Source: Candidatus Sumerlaeota bacterium (GTDB lineage Bacteria > Sumerlaeota > T1SED10-198M). Taken from it: DNA of 6,175 nt. Positions 1 to 5,332 of this stretch are shown here, in pieces. The stretch lies in NCBI GenBank assembly GCA_003554345.1, contig PWGE01000063.1, positions 1-6,175 on the forward strand. Direction: 5' to 3'. Position 1 is the stretch's first letter. The number at the start of each line of letters is the position of its first letter. The notes under the pieces were generated by a model. That model saw only the letters and a program-made list of their open reading frames with translations, was not told where the DNA came from and ran no database searches. The translations under genes were made by a program, and so were the position numbers.

Positions 1-87
1 AGGACTTTTTCTCTGTTAAAAGATCCTATTCGGACAGTCCAGGAACATACTCTGATAATTTTTGTGGTTAAAGGTAATTATTCTATT

Positions 88-300
88 CAGTATAGTTGAC
101 TTTGCGTGATACATTTCTTATTCTTTTTTTGTTTCTTATCCTGACTCCCGAATTCTATCTCCTGCCTCCGCGTGATACATTTCTTGATGTTTTTATCTAT
201 TTCTGTATCTGCATCCTGCAAATCCTTTAAATCGATGTAAATTTTCTTTTTCCCCTAAACTCTGCGGGCTTCTGCGACTCCGCGAGATACATTCTTTGCC
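88..300 (+). repeat. Dispersed repeat block A (mosaic of intergenic phrases)
   Basis: This gap holds no gene. It is a string of phrases found again elsewhere in the window. Positions 88-169 match 4858-4935 (CAGTAT, TGACTTTGCGTGAT, then a CTGACTCC/GAATTCT/TCTCCTG phrase). Positions 171-245 match 3541-3615 without gaps at about 68 of 75 bases. Positions 251-297 match 5564-5610 (TCCCCTAAAC, then CTGCG and CTCCGCG words). Three copies of the core TGCGTGATACA-TCTTT lie at 103-119, 169-185 and 281-297. Function is unknown. The match between blocks is seen directly; common origin is inferred. Confidence 0.8.
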
Positions 301-392
301 TGTCTTACTGTACCATTCTGTTTTATTTCCAGAATTCATGAGGTTATCTCTTTCCGGGCTTTTAATTCTAATGATTCGAACTTTTTTATAGT

Positions 393-420
393 TTGACTTG
401 TGGAGACTCTAATATAGGAT
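393..420 (+). promoter_or_regulatory. Candidate sigma70-type promoter for the first MNT/HEPN pair
   Basis: A TTGACT -35 box (393-398) is followed after 16 nt by TAGGAT (415-420), which matches four of six -10 consensus bases. It lies 36 nt before the ATG at 456. The SD before that ATG is weak (only a GAG within CTCTGAGATA). The -10 is imperfect, so this is a candidate only. Confidence 0.4.
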
Positions 421-455
421 ATTTGTTATCATAAGATACCTCTGAGATATAGCAA

Positions 456-785
456 ATGGTTACAAAAGAACAAATTAATCATGTTGTAGATATTATTGTA
501 AAAAACGTCCATCCGAAAAAAGTCGTTTTGTTTGGTTCTCATGCCGATGGTAGTGCCGGGAAGAATAGCGATCTGGATTTATTGGTCATAACAGATACCA
601 GGGATGAGGGTTTTAAAAGAACGAAAAAAATTAGAAAATACTTACGTGGAACAAAAATTCCCATTGATATTGTTGTTTATACCCCATCCGAGGTCGAAGA
701 ATGGAAGGATACAAAATCTGCTTTTATCACTCAGGTATTGGAGAACGGAAAAGTGATATATGGACAAAAAGACAAAGATAATTAA
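456..785 (+). CDS. MNT-type nucleotidyltransferase, antitoxin candidate of an MNT/HEPN pair
   Basis: This is a 109-residue minimal nucleotidyltransferase of the pol-beta superfamily. The signature GS-X10-DxD is complete: G27-S28, then D39-L40-D41, with a third acidic residue at D71 (PIDIVVYT), so the metal-binding triad looks intact. In studied MntA/HepT systems such proteins use ATP to AMPylate the partner HEPN toxin and silence it. That role is assigned here by family, not shown by sequence alone. The ATG at 456 gives a normal MNT N-terminus (MVTKEQI), although its SD is weak. The 3' end overlaps the downstream HEPN gene by 26 nt in the +1 frame, which implies translational coupling and a fixed two-gene unit. 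The protein is cytoplasmic, with no signal peptide or membrane segment. Confidence 0.9.
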   Translation: MVTKEQINHVVDIIVKNVHPKKVVLFGSHADGSAGKNSDLDLLVITDTRDEGFKRTKKIRKYLRGTKIPIDIVVYTPSEVEEWKDTKSAFITQVLENGKVIYGQKDKDN

Positions 786-1143
786 AGAATGGCTTGATAA
801 AGCCGAACAAGATCTCGGAATGGCACAATTAGCGCTTGAACACCGCCCCACATATCGAACGCCTATATGCTTTCATTGTCAACAAGCAGCTGAAAAATAT
901 TTAAAGGCATATTTAGTTTCACGTGATATCATCTTTAAAAAGACCCATAGCCTTGTTTATTTGCTCGATTTAATTGCAGAAAAAGAAAATGTACCGGAAA
1001 AACTCTATTCTCATGCAGAAACTCTGGAGGCTTTCGGTGTCGCCGTGCGATATCCCGGTTATCATGAACCAACAGCCAAAGATGTACAAACAGCATATCA
1101 AGCGGCTATCTATATCAAAAAGACTGTTCTCCGAAAAATATAG
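760..1143 (+). CDS. HEPN domain protein, probable RNase toxin of an MNT/HEPN pair
   Basis: This is a 127-residue, largely alpha-helical HEPN-domain protein of the PF05168-like type. Seen directly: an N-terminal helix with WLDKAEQDLGMA (11-22), the helix FHCQQAAEKYLKAYLV (38-53), KTHSLVYLLDLI (61-72) and the C-terminal motif VRYPGYHEPT (96-105). R97 and H102 have R-X4-H spacing, compatible with the RX4-6H motif of HEPN ribonucleases. There is no HxY after it, so the tyrosine AMPylated in DUF86-type HepT is not in that position. Length is normal for the family. The ATG at 760 lies inside the 3' end of the MNT gene (26-nt overlap), with GGAGAACGG some 12-20 nt upstream as a poor SD, so translation probably depends on the upstream gene. 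Toxicity is inferred from family and context. Some PF05168 proteins with MNT partners have no proven toxicity. Confidence 0.87.
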   Translation: MDKKTKIIKEWLDKAEQDLGMAQLALEHRPTYRTPICFHCQQAAEKYLKAYLVSRDIIFKKTHSLVYLLDLIAEKENVPEKLYSHAETLEAFGVAVRYPGYHEPTAKDVQTAYQAAIYIKKTVLRKI

Positions 1144-1404
1144 TATACCGTAAACATCCCTCTCCAACAATTTTTCTATGATATGATCACTTTCATTGTA
1201 ATAAAAGCTATCGGACACGTTGGCGGACACGTTACCGGACAAGCTACCCCTTAAGCTGAATCCCTCCCGGTCAGTTACTCAGAAAAATCAGCCGTCTCCG
1301 CTAAGGCGAATCTTACAACGAAAAAAGTAAACATCATGCCCGGGGTTTTCTCAATACTTAAAATTTGTTTTTCCTGAAAGCCCTCCTTTGGCGGATTTGT
1401 GGGC
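1144..1404. other. Gene-free spacer with no recognised feature except a 12-nt triplicate
   Basis: No credible coding region is seen on either strand. The only clear structure is the 12-nt direct triplicate at 1212-1247, described separately. No convincing hairpin plus T-tract terminator follows the HEPN stop at 1143. Confidence 0.5.
1212..1247 (+). repeat. Three tandem 12-nt units, CGGACACGTTNN
   Basis: Units are 1212-1223 (CGGACACGTTGG), 1224-1235 (CGGACACGTTAC) and 1236-1247 (CGGACAAGCTAC). The first two differ only in their last two bases; the third has drifted. On the minus strand they read as repeated GTGTCCG. Multiple short repeats of this kind are known at the ends of some insertion sequences, so an IS end remnant is possible, but no transposase lies nearby. 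Confidence 0.65.
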
Positions 1405-1525
1405 TTTTGCGTTGACTCTGCGTGAGGCAATCTTTTTTTGGATTTATTCTGCTATGTTCCCTTTTTCGAGCATTTCGTGTTTTTCGTGGTTTAATACTCT
1501 GTTTCCCGGGTGCCATATCAGCCAA
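1405..1525 (+). repeat. Dispersed repeat block B
   Basis: Positions 1428-1517 align without gaps to 5603-5692 at about 76 of 90 bases, including TTCGAG, ATTTCGTG, TTTCGTGGTT and ATACTCTGTTTCCC. A core copy (TGCGTGAGGCAATCTTT) starts the unit at 1419-1435. The block lies 3' of both the HEPN gene (+) and the arsenite permease (-), so it is not tied to a promoter. The unit encodes no protein that I recognise. Confidence 0.8.
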
Positions 1526-1637
1526 GATTCAGTAGCAGAGAATAGCTCATAGTGTATTTATGATAAGATGATATTTCTCTGACAAGTTCTGCCCATCAAA
1601 CGGCTCGGACAAAAAGTCTTTTCAGAGCAATTCGACA

Positions 1638-1660
1638 ATAAAATAGAGCCGGTATTTTAT
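1638..1660. terminator. AT-rich hairpin at the 3' side of the ars operon (weak terminator candidate)
   Basis: ATAAAATA (1638-1645) pairs perfectly with TATTTTAT (1653-1660) across a 7-nt loop, GAGCCGG. It sits 21 nt past the permease stop. The stem has no G-C pairs. The better T-run (GGTTTTTC) follows it on the + strand, not on the strand of the operon, so a terminator role is doubtful. Confidence 0.3.
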
Positions 1661-1680
1661 GGTTTTTCTAAAGATTTCTT

Positions 1681-2748
1681 TTAACTGGAAATAGTATCCC
1701 TGCTCTGCTTTGTAAACCAGTGTGAGGATCTCAGGCAGATGGATACCAGGATCAGCATAACCGGTACTTCTATTAATACTCCTACCACAGTAGAGAGAGC
1801 TGCTCCGGAACCTACACCATAAACGGTAACCGCTGTGGCTATGGCTACTTCAAAGTGGTTGCTGGCACCGATCATGGAGGCAGGAGCTGCTTCCTGATAG
1901 CTTAATCCCAGCAATTTGGAAGCTATGTAGCCTATAGTAAAAATAAATAACACTTGAATAACAAGTGGCAGAGCTATCATGCCTACTGATAAGGGATACT
2001 CTATAATGACATCTCCCTGCAACATAAAGAGATAGATCAAAGTGACGAGTAAAGCAATAATAGATATATTGCCCATATTTTTTAGAAAAGTATTATCATA
2101 CCATTCTTTACCGCGACGCTTAATTAGTTGAGTCCGGGAGATATATCCTGCAACTAAAGAAACACCTACATATAACATAACACTGAAAAAAATAGTCAGA
2201 AAAGGTATAGGCATCTCAGTTTCACCCAGTAAAAATGTCCCTAATGGAGCATAGAGTACCAACATGGTCAGGGAATTAATTGCCACGAGGATGAGGGTCA
2301 ATCCCATAAAACCTTTAGCCAGGTAGCTGAATACCAACACCATGGCAGTACAGGGAGCAATTCCTAAAAGAATCATTCCTGCCATGTATTCTTCCGCCAA
2401 TTGAGGATCTAGAAATGGGGCCCATACTATACGGAAAAACAGCCAGGCAAAAAAGAACATGCTGAAGGGTTTGATTAACCAGTTAACTACCAGGGTTAAC
2501 ACAACTGCCCTGGGAGCTTTTGCGGCATTAACGACTTCGCTGAAATCGATCTGCAGCATGATGGGATACATCATGGCAAAAAGAAGAATGGCGATAGGAA
2601 TGTTCACTTCTGCAACCTGAATTTGGCTTAAGAATTGCGCTGCTCCAGGAATAATTCTTCCCAGCATTATCCCTGTAATAATGCATAGCGCAACCCAGAC
2701 TGTAAGATACTTATGAAAAAAACTGAGCTGATAACTTTTTTCTTTCAT
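1681..2748 (-). CDS. acr3: ACR3-family arsenite efflux permease
   Basis: This is a 355-residue inner-membrane secondary transporter of the ACR3 (arsenical resistance-3, BART superfamily) family, exporting arsenite and often antimonite by proton exchange. Hydrophobic segments appear at about 15-34, 48-66, 80-108, 122-145, 147-170, 181-203, 226-246, 254-280, 287-310 and 315-338, matching the usual ten helices. The family's functional cysteine lies in GIAPCTAM (C133), and the conserved glutamate of the late helix lies in GASNHFEVAIA (E300); the Cys and Glu counterparts are essential in the studied Alkaliphilus Acr3. Length is normal. The ATG start is well supported by AGGAG (2756-2760) with 7-nt spacing. 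It is the second gene of the operon, 171 nt after arsR. No arsC, arsD or arsA is seen here, so the module as visible handles trivalent arsenic already in the cell. Databases often label this family arsB, but it is not the unrelated ArsB. Confidence 0.95.
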   Translation of the reverse strand: MKEKSYQLSFFHKYLTVWVALCIITGIMLGRIIPGAAQFLSQIQVAEVNIPIAILLFAMMYPIMLQIDFSEVVNAAKAPRAVVLTLVVNWLIKPFSMFFFAWLFFRIVWAPFLDPQLAEEYMAGMILLGIAPCTAMVLVFSYLAKGFMGLTLILVAINSLTMLVLYAPLGTFLLGETEMPIPFLTIFFSVMLYVGVSLVAGYISRTQLIKRRGKEWYDNTFLKNMGNISIIALLVTLIYLFMLQGDVIIEYPLSVGMIALPLVIQVLFIFTIGYIASKLLGLSYQEAAPASMIGASNHFEVAIATAVTVYGVGSGAALSTVVGVLIEVPVMLILVSICLRSSHWFTKQSRDTISS

Positions 2749-2789
2749 ACAAGCACTCCTCTGAAAATGATAATAAATATATCAGTACA

Positions 2790-2841
2790 CAGAATGACAA
2801 GCTGGCAGCCCTGAAAAGAGCATATTATTCAGCTCATTCTG
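2790..2841 (-). promoter_or_regulatory. Long inverted repeat in the arsR-acr3 intergenic mRNA
   Basis: CAGAATGA plus GCTG (2790-2804, with a 3-nt CAA bulge) is the reverse complement of CAGCTCATTCTG (2830-2841), giving 12 pairs around a 25-nt loop. It lies in the untranslated spacer between the two genes, about 40 nt before the permease start. There is no T-run, so it is not a classic terminator. It may be a processing or stabilising hairpin that sets the ratio of repressor to pump. The pairing is seen; the role is inferred. Confidence 0.5.
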
Positions 2842-2919
2842 ACCGTAATCCCGGCTTTCTTCTGAATCATTATCCTCAACAAAACTTACCGGCTAAGTAA
2901 AATCTTTCGTTCATTATAT

Positions 2920-3282
2920 TTATCGGTTCCGTTGAATTTTTGCTATTTCCACTGGATCTTGTTCACAGACACTGATACACTTCAACCGATCTTTTGTTAT
3001 CTGTGCACTCTCTTCCAAATGAGACATTACCCATTGCAATGCATCGCTCACAACTCTGGAAGGATTATCGGGTTTTTTATAATATACCCAGCGTCCTTTT
3101 TTATAGCTGTCGATCAATCCGGCTTCTTTAAGGATAGACAGGTGCTTGGATACTGTTGAGGGTGCATATTCAAGAATTTCTACAATCTGACAAACACAGG
3201 GCTCCCGGTCTTTTACCATCATAATTATCCTTAATCTGTTTTCATCTGCCAGAGCCTTACTAATCTTTAATACATTATCCAA
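2920..3282 (-). CDS. arsR: ArsR/SmtB-family metalloregulatory repressor of the arsenic operon
   Basis: This is a 120-residue winged-helix repressor. Its N-terminus (KALADENRLRII, 9-20) and DNA-recognition helix (APSTVSKHLSIL, 40-51) are typical, followed by the wing KKGRWVYYKK (61-70). The inducer site EPCVCQI (27-33) places C29 and C31 like the CVC pair of R773-type ArsR, where As(III) or Sb(III) binding releases the DNA. Two more cysteines, C102 and C106, sit in the C-terminal tail and could supply further ligands. The start is TTG at 3282: it has AGGAG at 3291-3295 with 8-nt spacing, and the only nearby ATG (3275) is out of frame. It is first in the operon with acr3 and probably autoregulates through the palindrome at its promoter. 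Length is normal. Confidence 0.93.
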   Translation of the reverse strand: MDNVLKISKALADENRLRIIMMVKDREPCVCQIVEILEYAPSTVSKHLSILKEAGLIDSYKKGRWVYYKKPDNPSRVVSDALQWVMSHLEESAQITKDRLKCISVCEQDPVEIAKIQRNR

Positions 3283-3290
3283 GTTATACG

Positions 3291-3295
3291 CTCCT
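3291..3295 (-). promoter_or_regulatory. SD that fixes the TTG start of arsR
   Basis: AGGAG on the minus strand lies 8 nt before TTG at 3282. It decides the start, because no in-frame ATG is available at the expected N-terminus. Confidence 0.75.
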
Positions 3296-3322
3296 ATGTT
3301 TCGCCAAATAACGAATTATTAT

Positions 3323-3332
3323 TACAATTGTA
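3323..3332. promoter_or_regulatory. Candidate ArsR operator palindrome
   Basis: TACAATTGTA is a perfect 10-bp palindrome that covers the -10 box of the arsR promoter. ArsR-family operators are short AT-rich dyads overlapping the promoter, so its position fits autorepression. A 10-bp AT-rich palindrome alone is weak evidence. Confidence 0.45.
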
Positions 3333-3354
3333 TAACATTCTCAGCTTTTGTCAA
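3327..3354 (-). promoter_or_regulatory. Sigma70-type promoter of the arsR-acr3 operon
   Basis: On the minus strand a perfect TTGACA (3354-3349) is followed after 16 nt by TACAAT (3332-3327, five of six consensus bases). The predicted start of transcription lies about 35-40 nt before the arsR TTG codon. No other promoter this good is seen upstream of the operon. Confidence 0.7.
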
Positions 3355-3514
3355 AACAATGGGACTGATTGAATAGTCCAAAATACCATTAAGTACAATC
3401 ATTAATTTTTACCAAAAGACAGATAGAAGTGTATTAACTTAACCAGCAGTATTTTAAGGAAATATATTTCTGCTTCCAGTTAGATTACATTTTAAATGTG
3501 TTTATTACGTTTAC

Positions 3515-3690
3515 TAAACTCTGCGTCATTGCGGGCTTTGCGTGAGACAATTCTTGATGTTTTTATCTTTTTCTGTATCTGCATCCTGTAAATCCTTCCC
3601 ATCGATGTAAATTTTCAGGATTCTGTATCTTTCTCCGTGGGCTTTATCCTGTTTCATCATGTATATCCTTGTTAAATCTCTTTTTCTAAG
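3515..3690 (+). repeat. Dispersed repeat block C
   Basis: The block begins with CTCTGCG and GGGCTTTGCGTGAGACAATT (core copy at 3539-3555). Positions 3541-3615 repeat 171-245 (about 68 of 75 bases), and 3601-3683 repeat 4633-4715 (about 75 of 83 bases, no gaps), including ATCGATGTAAAT, TCAGGATTCTGTATC, GGGCTTTATCCTGTT and CCTTGTTAAATCTCTTT. The two matches overlap, so this copy joins units that are found apart elsewhere. With the ars control region it accounts for most of the 449-nt gap between the toxin and arsR. Confidence 0.82.
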
Positions 3691-3731
3691 GTATGGATTT
3701 CTTTTTTTCTGAAACTCTGTATGAGAAGATT

Positions 3732-4028
3732 TCAGTCAGTGAGCCTTTTCCTGGTCCAGGAGGGTTTACGACGACAGTCAAGAACAGCATAAATATTTAT
3801 TTGATCGTCTTCTATGCGATAGTAAATAGCAAAAGGGAATCTTTTGGATAACAGTCTATAATATTTCCCATAAAATACTGGATGTATACCAGCAAAAAGT
3901 CTCAACGACTCAATGTCTGAATAAAGGGACTCTAAGAAATATTTCCCAATTCCTTTTTCCTGACGCTCATAAAAGAAATAACCTGACAGCAAATCATTTT
4001 TTGCCGAATTGAGTATCCGTATTTTCAC
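3732..4028 (-). CDS. RelE/ParE-superfamily toxin
   Basis: This 98-residue basic protein has the compact RelE/ParE fold pattern: an N-terminal strand (MKIRIL), paired helices (SAKNDLLSGYFFYERQEKGI, then FLESLYSDIESL) and the C-terminal strands YRLLSKRFPFAIYYRIEDD and INIYAVLDCRR (82-92). RFPFAIYYRIEDD followed by a VLDCRR-type strand is characteristic of plasmid-stabilisation ParE-like toxins. ParE members poison gyrase and RelE members cut mRNA on the ribosome; sequence alone does not decide which applies. The start is GTG (4028-4026), which overlaps the antitoxin TGA stop by 4 nt, so the two are translationally coupled. It has no frameshift and normal length. No terminator is evident after it. 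Confidence 0.88.
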   Translation of the reverse strand: MKIRILNSAKNDLLSGYFFYERQEKGIGKYFLESLYSDIESLRLFAGIHPVFYGKYYRLLSKRFPFAIYYRIEDDQINIYAVLDCRRKPSWTRKRLTD

Positions 4029-4237
4029 GATATTGAATCAGAGATGTTCTTTTTTGCCTTATCCCAATCGACAAAACCGTCTTTTCCCTCTCTTACTGCT
4101 TGTTCTCGATCATCCAGAACCTTTCTATGCCAATCGGGTGAGGGATATTCCTCTTGATTTTTGCTCAGCTCTTCCCACAACGATTCCATCATTCTTAGCT
4201 TTTCCTGAGTGGTCAGTTTTTTTATATCAATCTTCAT
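4025..4237 (-). CDS. Antitoxin of the TIGR02574-like addiction module family
   Basis: This 70-residue charged helical protein resembles the putative addiction module component family (TIGR02574), which is paired with RelE/ParE toxins. Visible landmarks are LTTQEKLRMMESLWEEL (8-24), PSPDWHRKVLDDR (32-44) and the C-terminal GFVDWDKAKKNI (54-65); the tryptophans and the W-H-R-K-x-LDDR stretch are typical. It should bind the toxin through the helical tail. This family has no obvious DNA-binding domain. The ATG at 4237 has an AGAGG SD (4246-4250) with 8-nt spacing. It lies first, as is usual, and shares a promoter and a 4-nt overlap with the toxin. Confidence 0.87.
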   Translation of the reverse strand: MKIDIKKLTTQEKLRMMESLWEELSKNQEEYPSPDWHRKVLDDREQAVREGKDGFVDWDKAKKNISDSIS

Positions 4238-4266
4238 ATTGATTACCTCTCCAATATTTCATTTAC

Positions 4267-4295
4267 ATTATAGCACTAAAATTAAATGAGGTAAA
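4267..4295 (-). promoter_or_regulatory. Extended -10 promoter of the antitoxin/toxin operon
   Basis: On the minus strand a perfect TATAAT (4272-4267) is preceded by TGC (an extended -10, TGN) and, after a 17-nt spacer, by TTTACC (4295-4290), which matches four of six -35 bases. It lies about 30 nt before the antitoxin ATG. Confidence 0.72.
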
Positions 4296-4298
4296 CAA

Positions 4299-4312
4299 TC
4301 AATTTCAATTGA
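4299..4312. promoter_or_regulatory. Palindrome just upstream of the antitoxin/toxin promoter
   Basis: TCAATT and AATTGA form a perfect 6-bp inverted repeat around two bases, ending 4 nt from the -35 box. It could be an operator for the TA complex or another regulator. It is short and AT-rich, so chance is possible. Confidence 0.4.
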
Positions 4313-4354
4313 CCGGGATCTAATAAGGTAAGCTTGGTTACAGGATAACTTAAT

Positions 4355-4530
4355 GCCTTCTCTGCGCCTCCGCAGGCTTTGCATAATACAATTCCTGATG
4401 TTTATATCTGTTTCAGTATCTGCATCCTCTCTTAATGCAAATTTTTCTGGTTTTTTATTCTTTCTGGACTTATCTCGACTTCATCCCCGTATCATCGATG
4501 TAAAACATTTTTTCAGGGTTTTATTTTCAG
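4355..4530 (+). repeat. Dispersed repeat block D, left part
   Basis: A diverged copy of the block A/C unit: CTCTGCG-CTCCGCA, a decayed core at 4379-4395 (TTGCATAATACAATTCC), then CTGATGTTTATATCTGTTTC and GTATCTGCATCCTC (4394-4428), followed by ATCATCGATGTAAAACATTT at 4491-4510. It matches 171-245 in order but with an insertion of about 60 nt before the ATCGATGTAAA word. No gene is seen here; open frames across it translate repeat sequence. Confidence 0.65.
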
Positions 4531-4542
4531 GGGAGTTCTTCA

Positions 4543-4562
4543 CGCTGATGCAGACATCAGCG
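4543..4562. other. Perfect 8-bp hairpin within block D
   Basis: CGCTGATG (4543-4550) and CATCAGCG (4555-4562) pair fully around the 4-nt loop CAGA. No T-run follows on either side, so it is not a standard rho-independent terminator. It stands inside the repeat mosaic, and no other copy is in the window. Confidence 0.6.
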
Positions 4563-4611
4563 CCACCAATGATGAAAAACAGACTCTTTTCAGGCAGTCT
4601 TTATCTGAAAT

Positions 4612-4790
4612 CCCATCCTGTTTATCCTGCAAATCGATGTAAATATTCAGGATTCTGTATCATGCTCCGGGGGCTTTATCCTGTTCTATCATGTCAATCC
4701 TTGTTAAATCTCTTTCCACCTCTGGAGGATTAGCGGGTTTGACGGGCGCCTCTGCGTGATACAATCTTTTTCCAGGTTGTCTTTCTTATC
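4612..4790 (+). repeat. Dispersed repeat block D, middle part
   Basis: Positions 4633-4715 repeat 3601-3683 without gaps (about 75 of 83 bases), and a more diverged copy with a small indel lies at 5747-5833. The unit is preceded by ATCCTGTTTATCCTGCAAAT (4614-4633) and followed by a core copy, TGCGTGATACAATCTTT (4753-4769), which then runs into TTCCAGG. Confidence 0.8.
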
Positions 4791-4857
4791 CAGAAGATCT
4801 TTATATCTGCTTAGCGGTCTTTCTTTTTTTGCTTTCTTTCCCCGTTTCTTTTCTCTT

Positions 4858-4992
4858 CAGTATGACTTTGCGTGATGCTTTCTTATTCTGTATTTTGTTT
4901 CTTATGCTGACTCCTGAATTCTGTCTCCTGACTCCTATTTTCCCTTGCGTGATACATTCTCATTCTTTGTTCTTTCCCATTCTGACTCCTGA
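4858..4992 (+). repeat. Dispersed repeat block D, right part
   Basis: Positions 4858-4935 repeat 88-169. Within this, 4907-4935 matches 141-169 at 26 of 29 bases; this phrase is built from CTGACTCC, GAATTCT and TCTCCTGACTCC words and partly recurs at 4981-4992. Core copies lie at 4869-4885 and 4946-4962. The block ends about 20 nt before the SD region of the second MNT gene. Confidence 0.78.
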
Positions 4993-5032
4993 GAATAGTT
5001 TTATTTTCAGAGGAGGAGAGTATAATATTTTC

Positions 5033-5039
5033 GGGAGGA
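5033..5039 (+). promoter_or_regulatory. SD that supports the TTG start of the second MNT gene
   Basis: GGGAGGA (5033-5039) precedes TTG at 5045 with 6 nt between GGAGG and the codon. A second strong SD, AGGAGGAG (5011-5018), is followed by TATAAT (5021-5026) and could serve an in-frame ATT at 5027; that codon is a rare start, so TTG is preferred. Confidence 0.6.
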
Positions 5040-5044
5040 ACGTC

Positions 5045-5332
5045 TTGATAAGTGAAAAAGAAAAACAAATCATTATAGAATGTGCCAGGAAATTTAAAGT
5101 TTCCACACTATATATCTTTGGCTCATCATTGGAGGATAACACTGATTATAACGACATTGACCTGGCGGTAAGAGGTATTAAGCCGGAATTGTTTTTTGAT
5201 TTTTATGGAGAATTACTGAGGAAATTATCCAAACCCGTCGACGTTGTCGATTTATCTCAGGACTCGTTATTTAACAGGATTATTGAAGAAAAAGGTAGAA
5301 AAATATATGGAAGAGCTACTTCGAGAGATTGA
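5045..5332 (+). CDS. MNT-type nucleotidyltransferase, second MNT/HEPN locus
   Basis: From the TTG at 5045 this is a 95-residue minimal nucleotidyltransferase. The signature is GS-X9-DxD: G26-S27, D37-I38-D39, with a third carboxylate at D66 in KPVDVVDL, so it looks catalytically complete. By family it would AMPylate a HEPN partner. The frame stays open upstream to an ATG at 4829, but those 72 extra residues translate the repeat mosaic and do not belong to the fold; the SD at 5033-5039 supports the TTG. Its 3' end overlaps the next gene by 26 nt in the +1 frame, exactly as in the pair at 456-1143, and both MNT proteins carry IYG just before the end. Because the HEPN partner is truncated, this may be an orphan antitoxin. 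Confidence 0.85.
   Translation: MISEKEKQIIIECARKFKVSTLYIFGSSLEDNTDYNDIDLAVRGIKPELFFDFYGELLRKLSKPVDVVDLSQDSLFNRIIEEKGRKIYGRATSRD

Noticed and set aside
1-27. Imperfect inverted repeat AGGACTTTT / AAAAGATCCT at the left edge
   Set aside because: It has a bulged stem, no T-run after it and no gene visible to its left, so a terminator cannot be supported.
970-1242. A minus-strand open frame opposite the HEPN gene
   Set aside because: It is a shadow of the HEPN frame, with cysteine-rich nonsense-like composition and no SD.
2932-3159. A + strand open frame opposite arsR
   Set aside because: It is a shadow of arsR, which has clear motifs, a promoter and an SD on the other strand.
3362-3379. GGACT / AGTCC inverted repeat upstream of the arsR -35 box
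   Set aside because: Only 5 bp with an 8-nt loop; too short to call an operator, and the palindrome over the -10 is better placed.
3709-3735. CTGAAA / TTTCAG hairpin next to a T-run at the end of the toxin gene
   Set aside because: The T-run lies on the wrong side for the minus-strand transcript and the stem overlaps the stop codon, so it is not a terminator for this operon.
4009-4242. A + strand open frame opposite the antitoxin and toxin
   Set aside because: It is antisense to two well-supported genes and has no protein-family features.
4353-4733. A 126-codon open frame on the + strand across block D
   Set aside because: It translates dispersed repeat sequence, has no SD and shows no domain character; it is open by chance.
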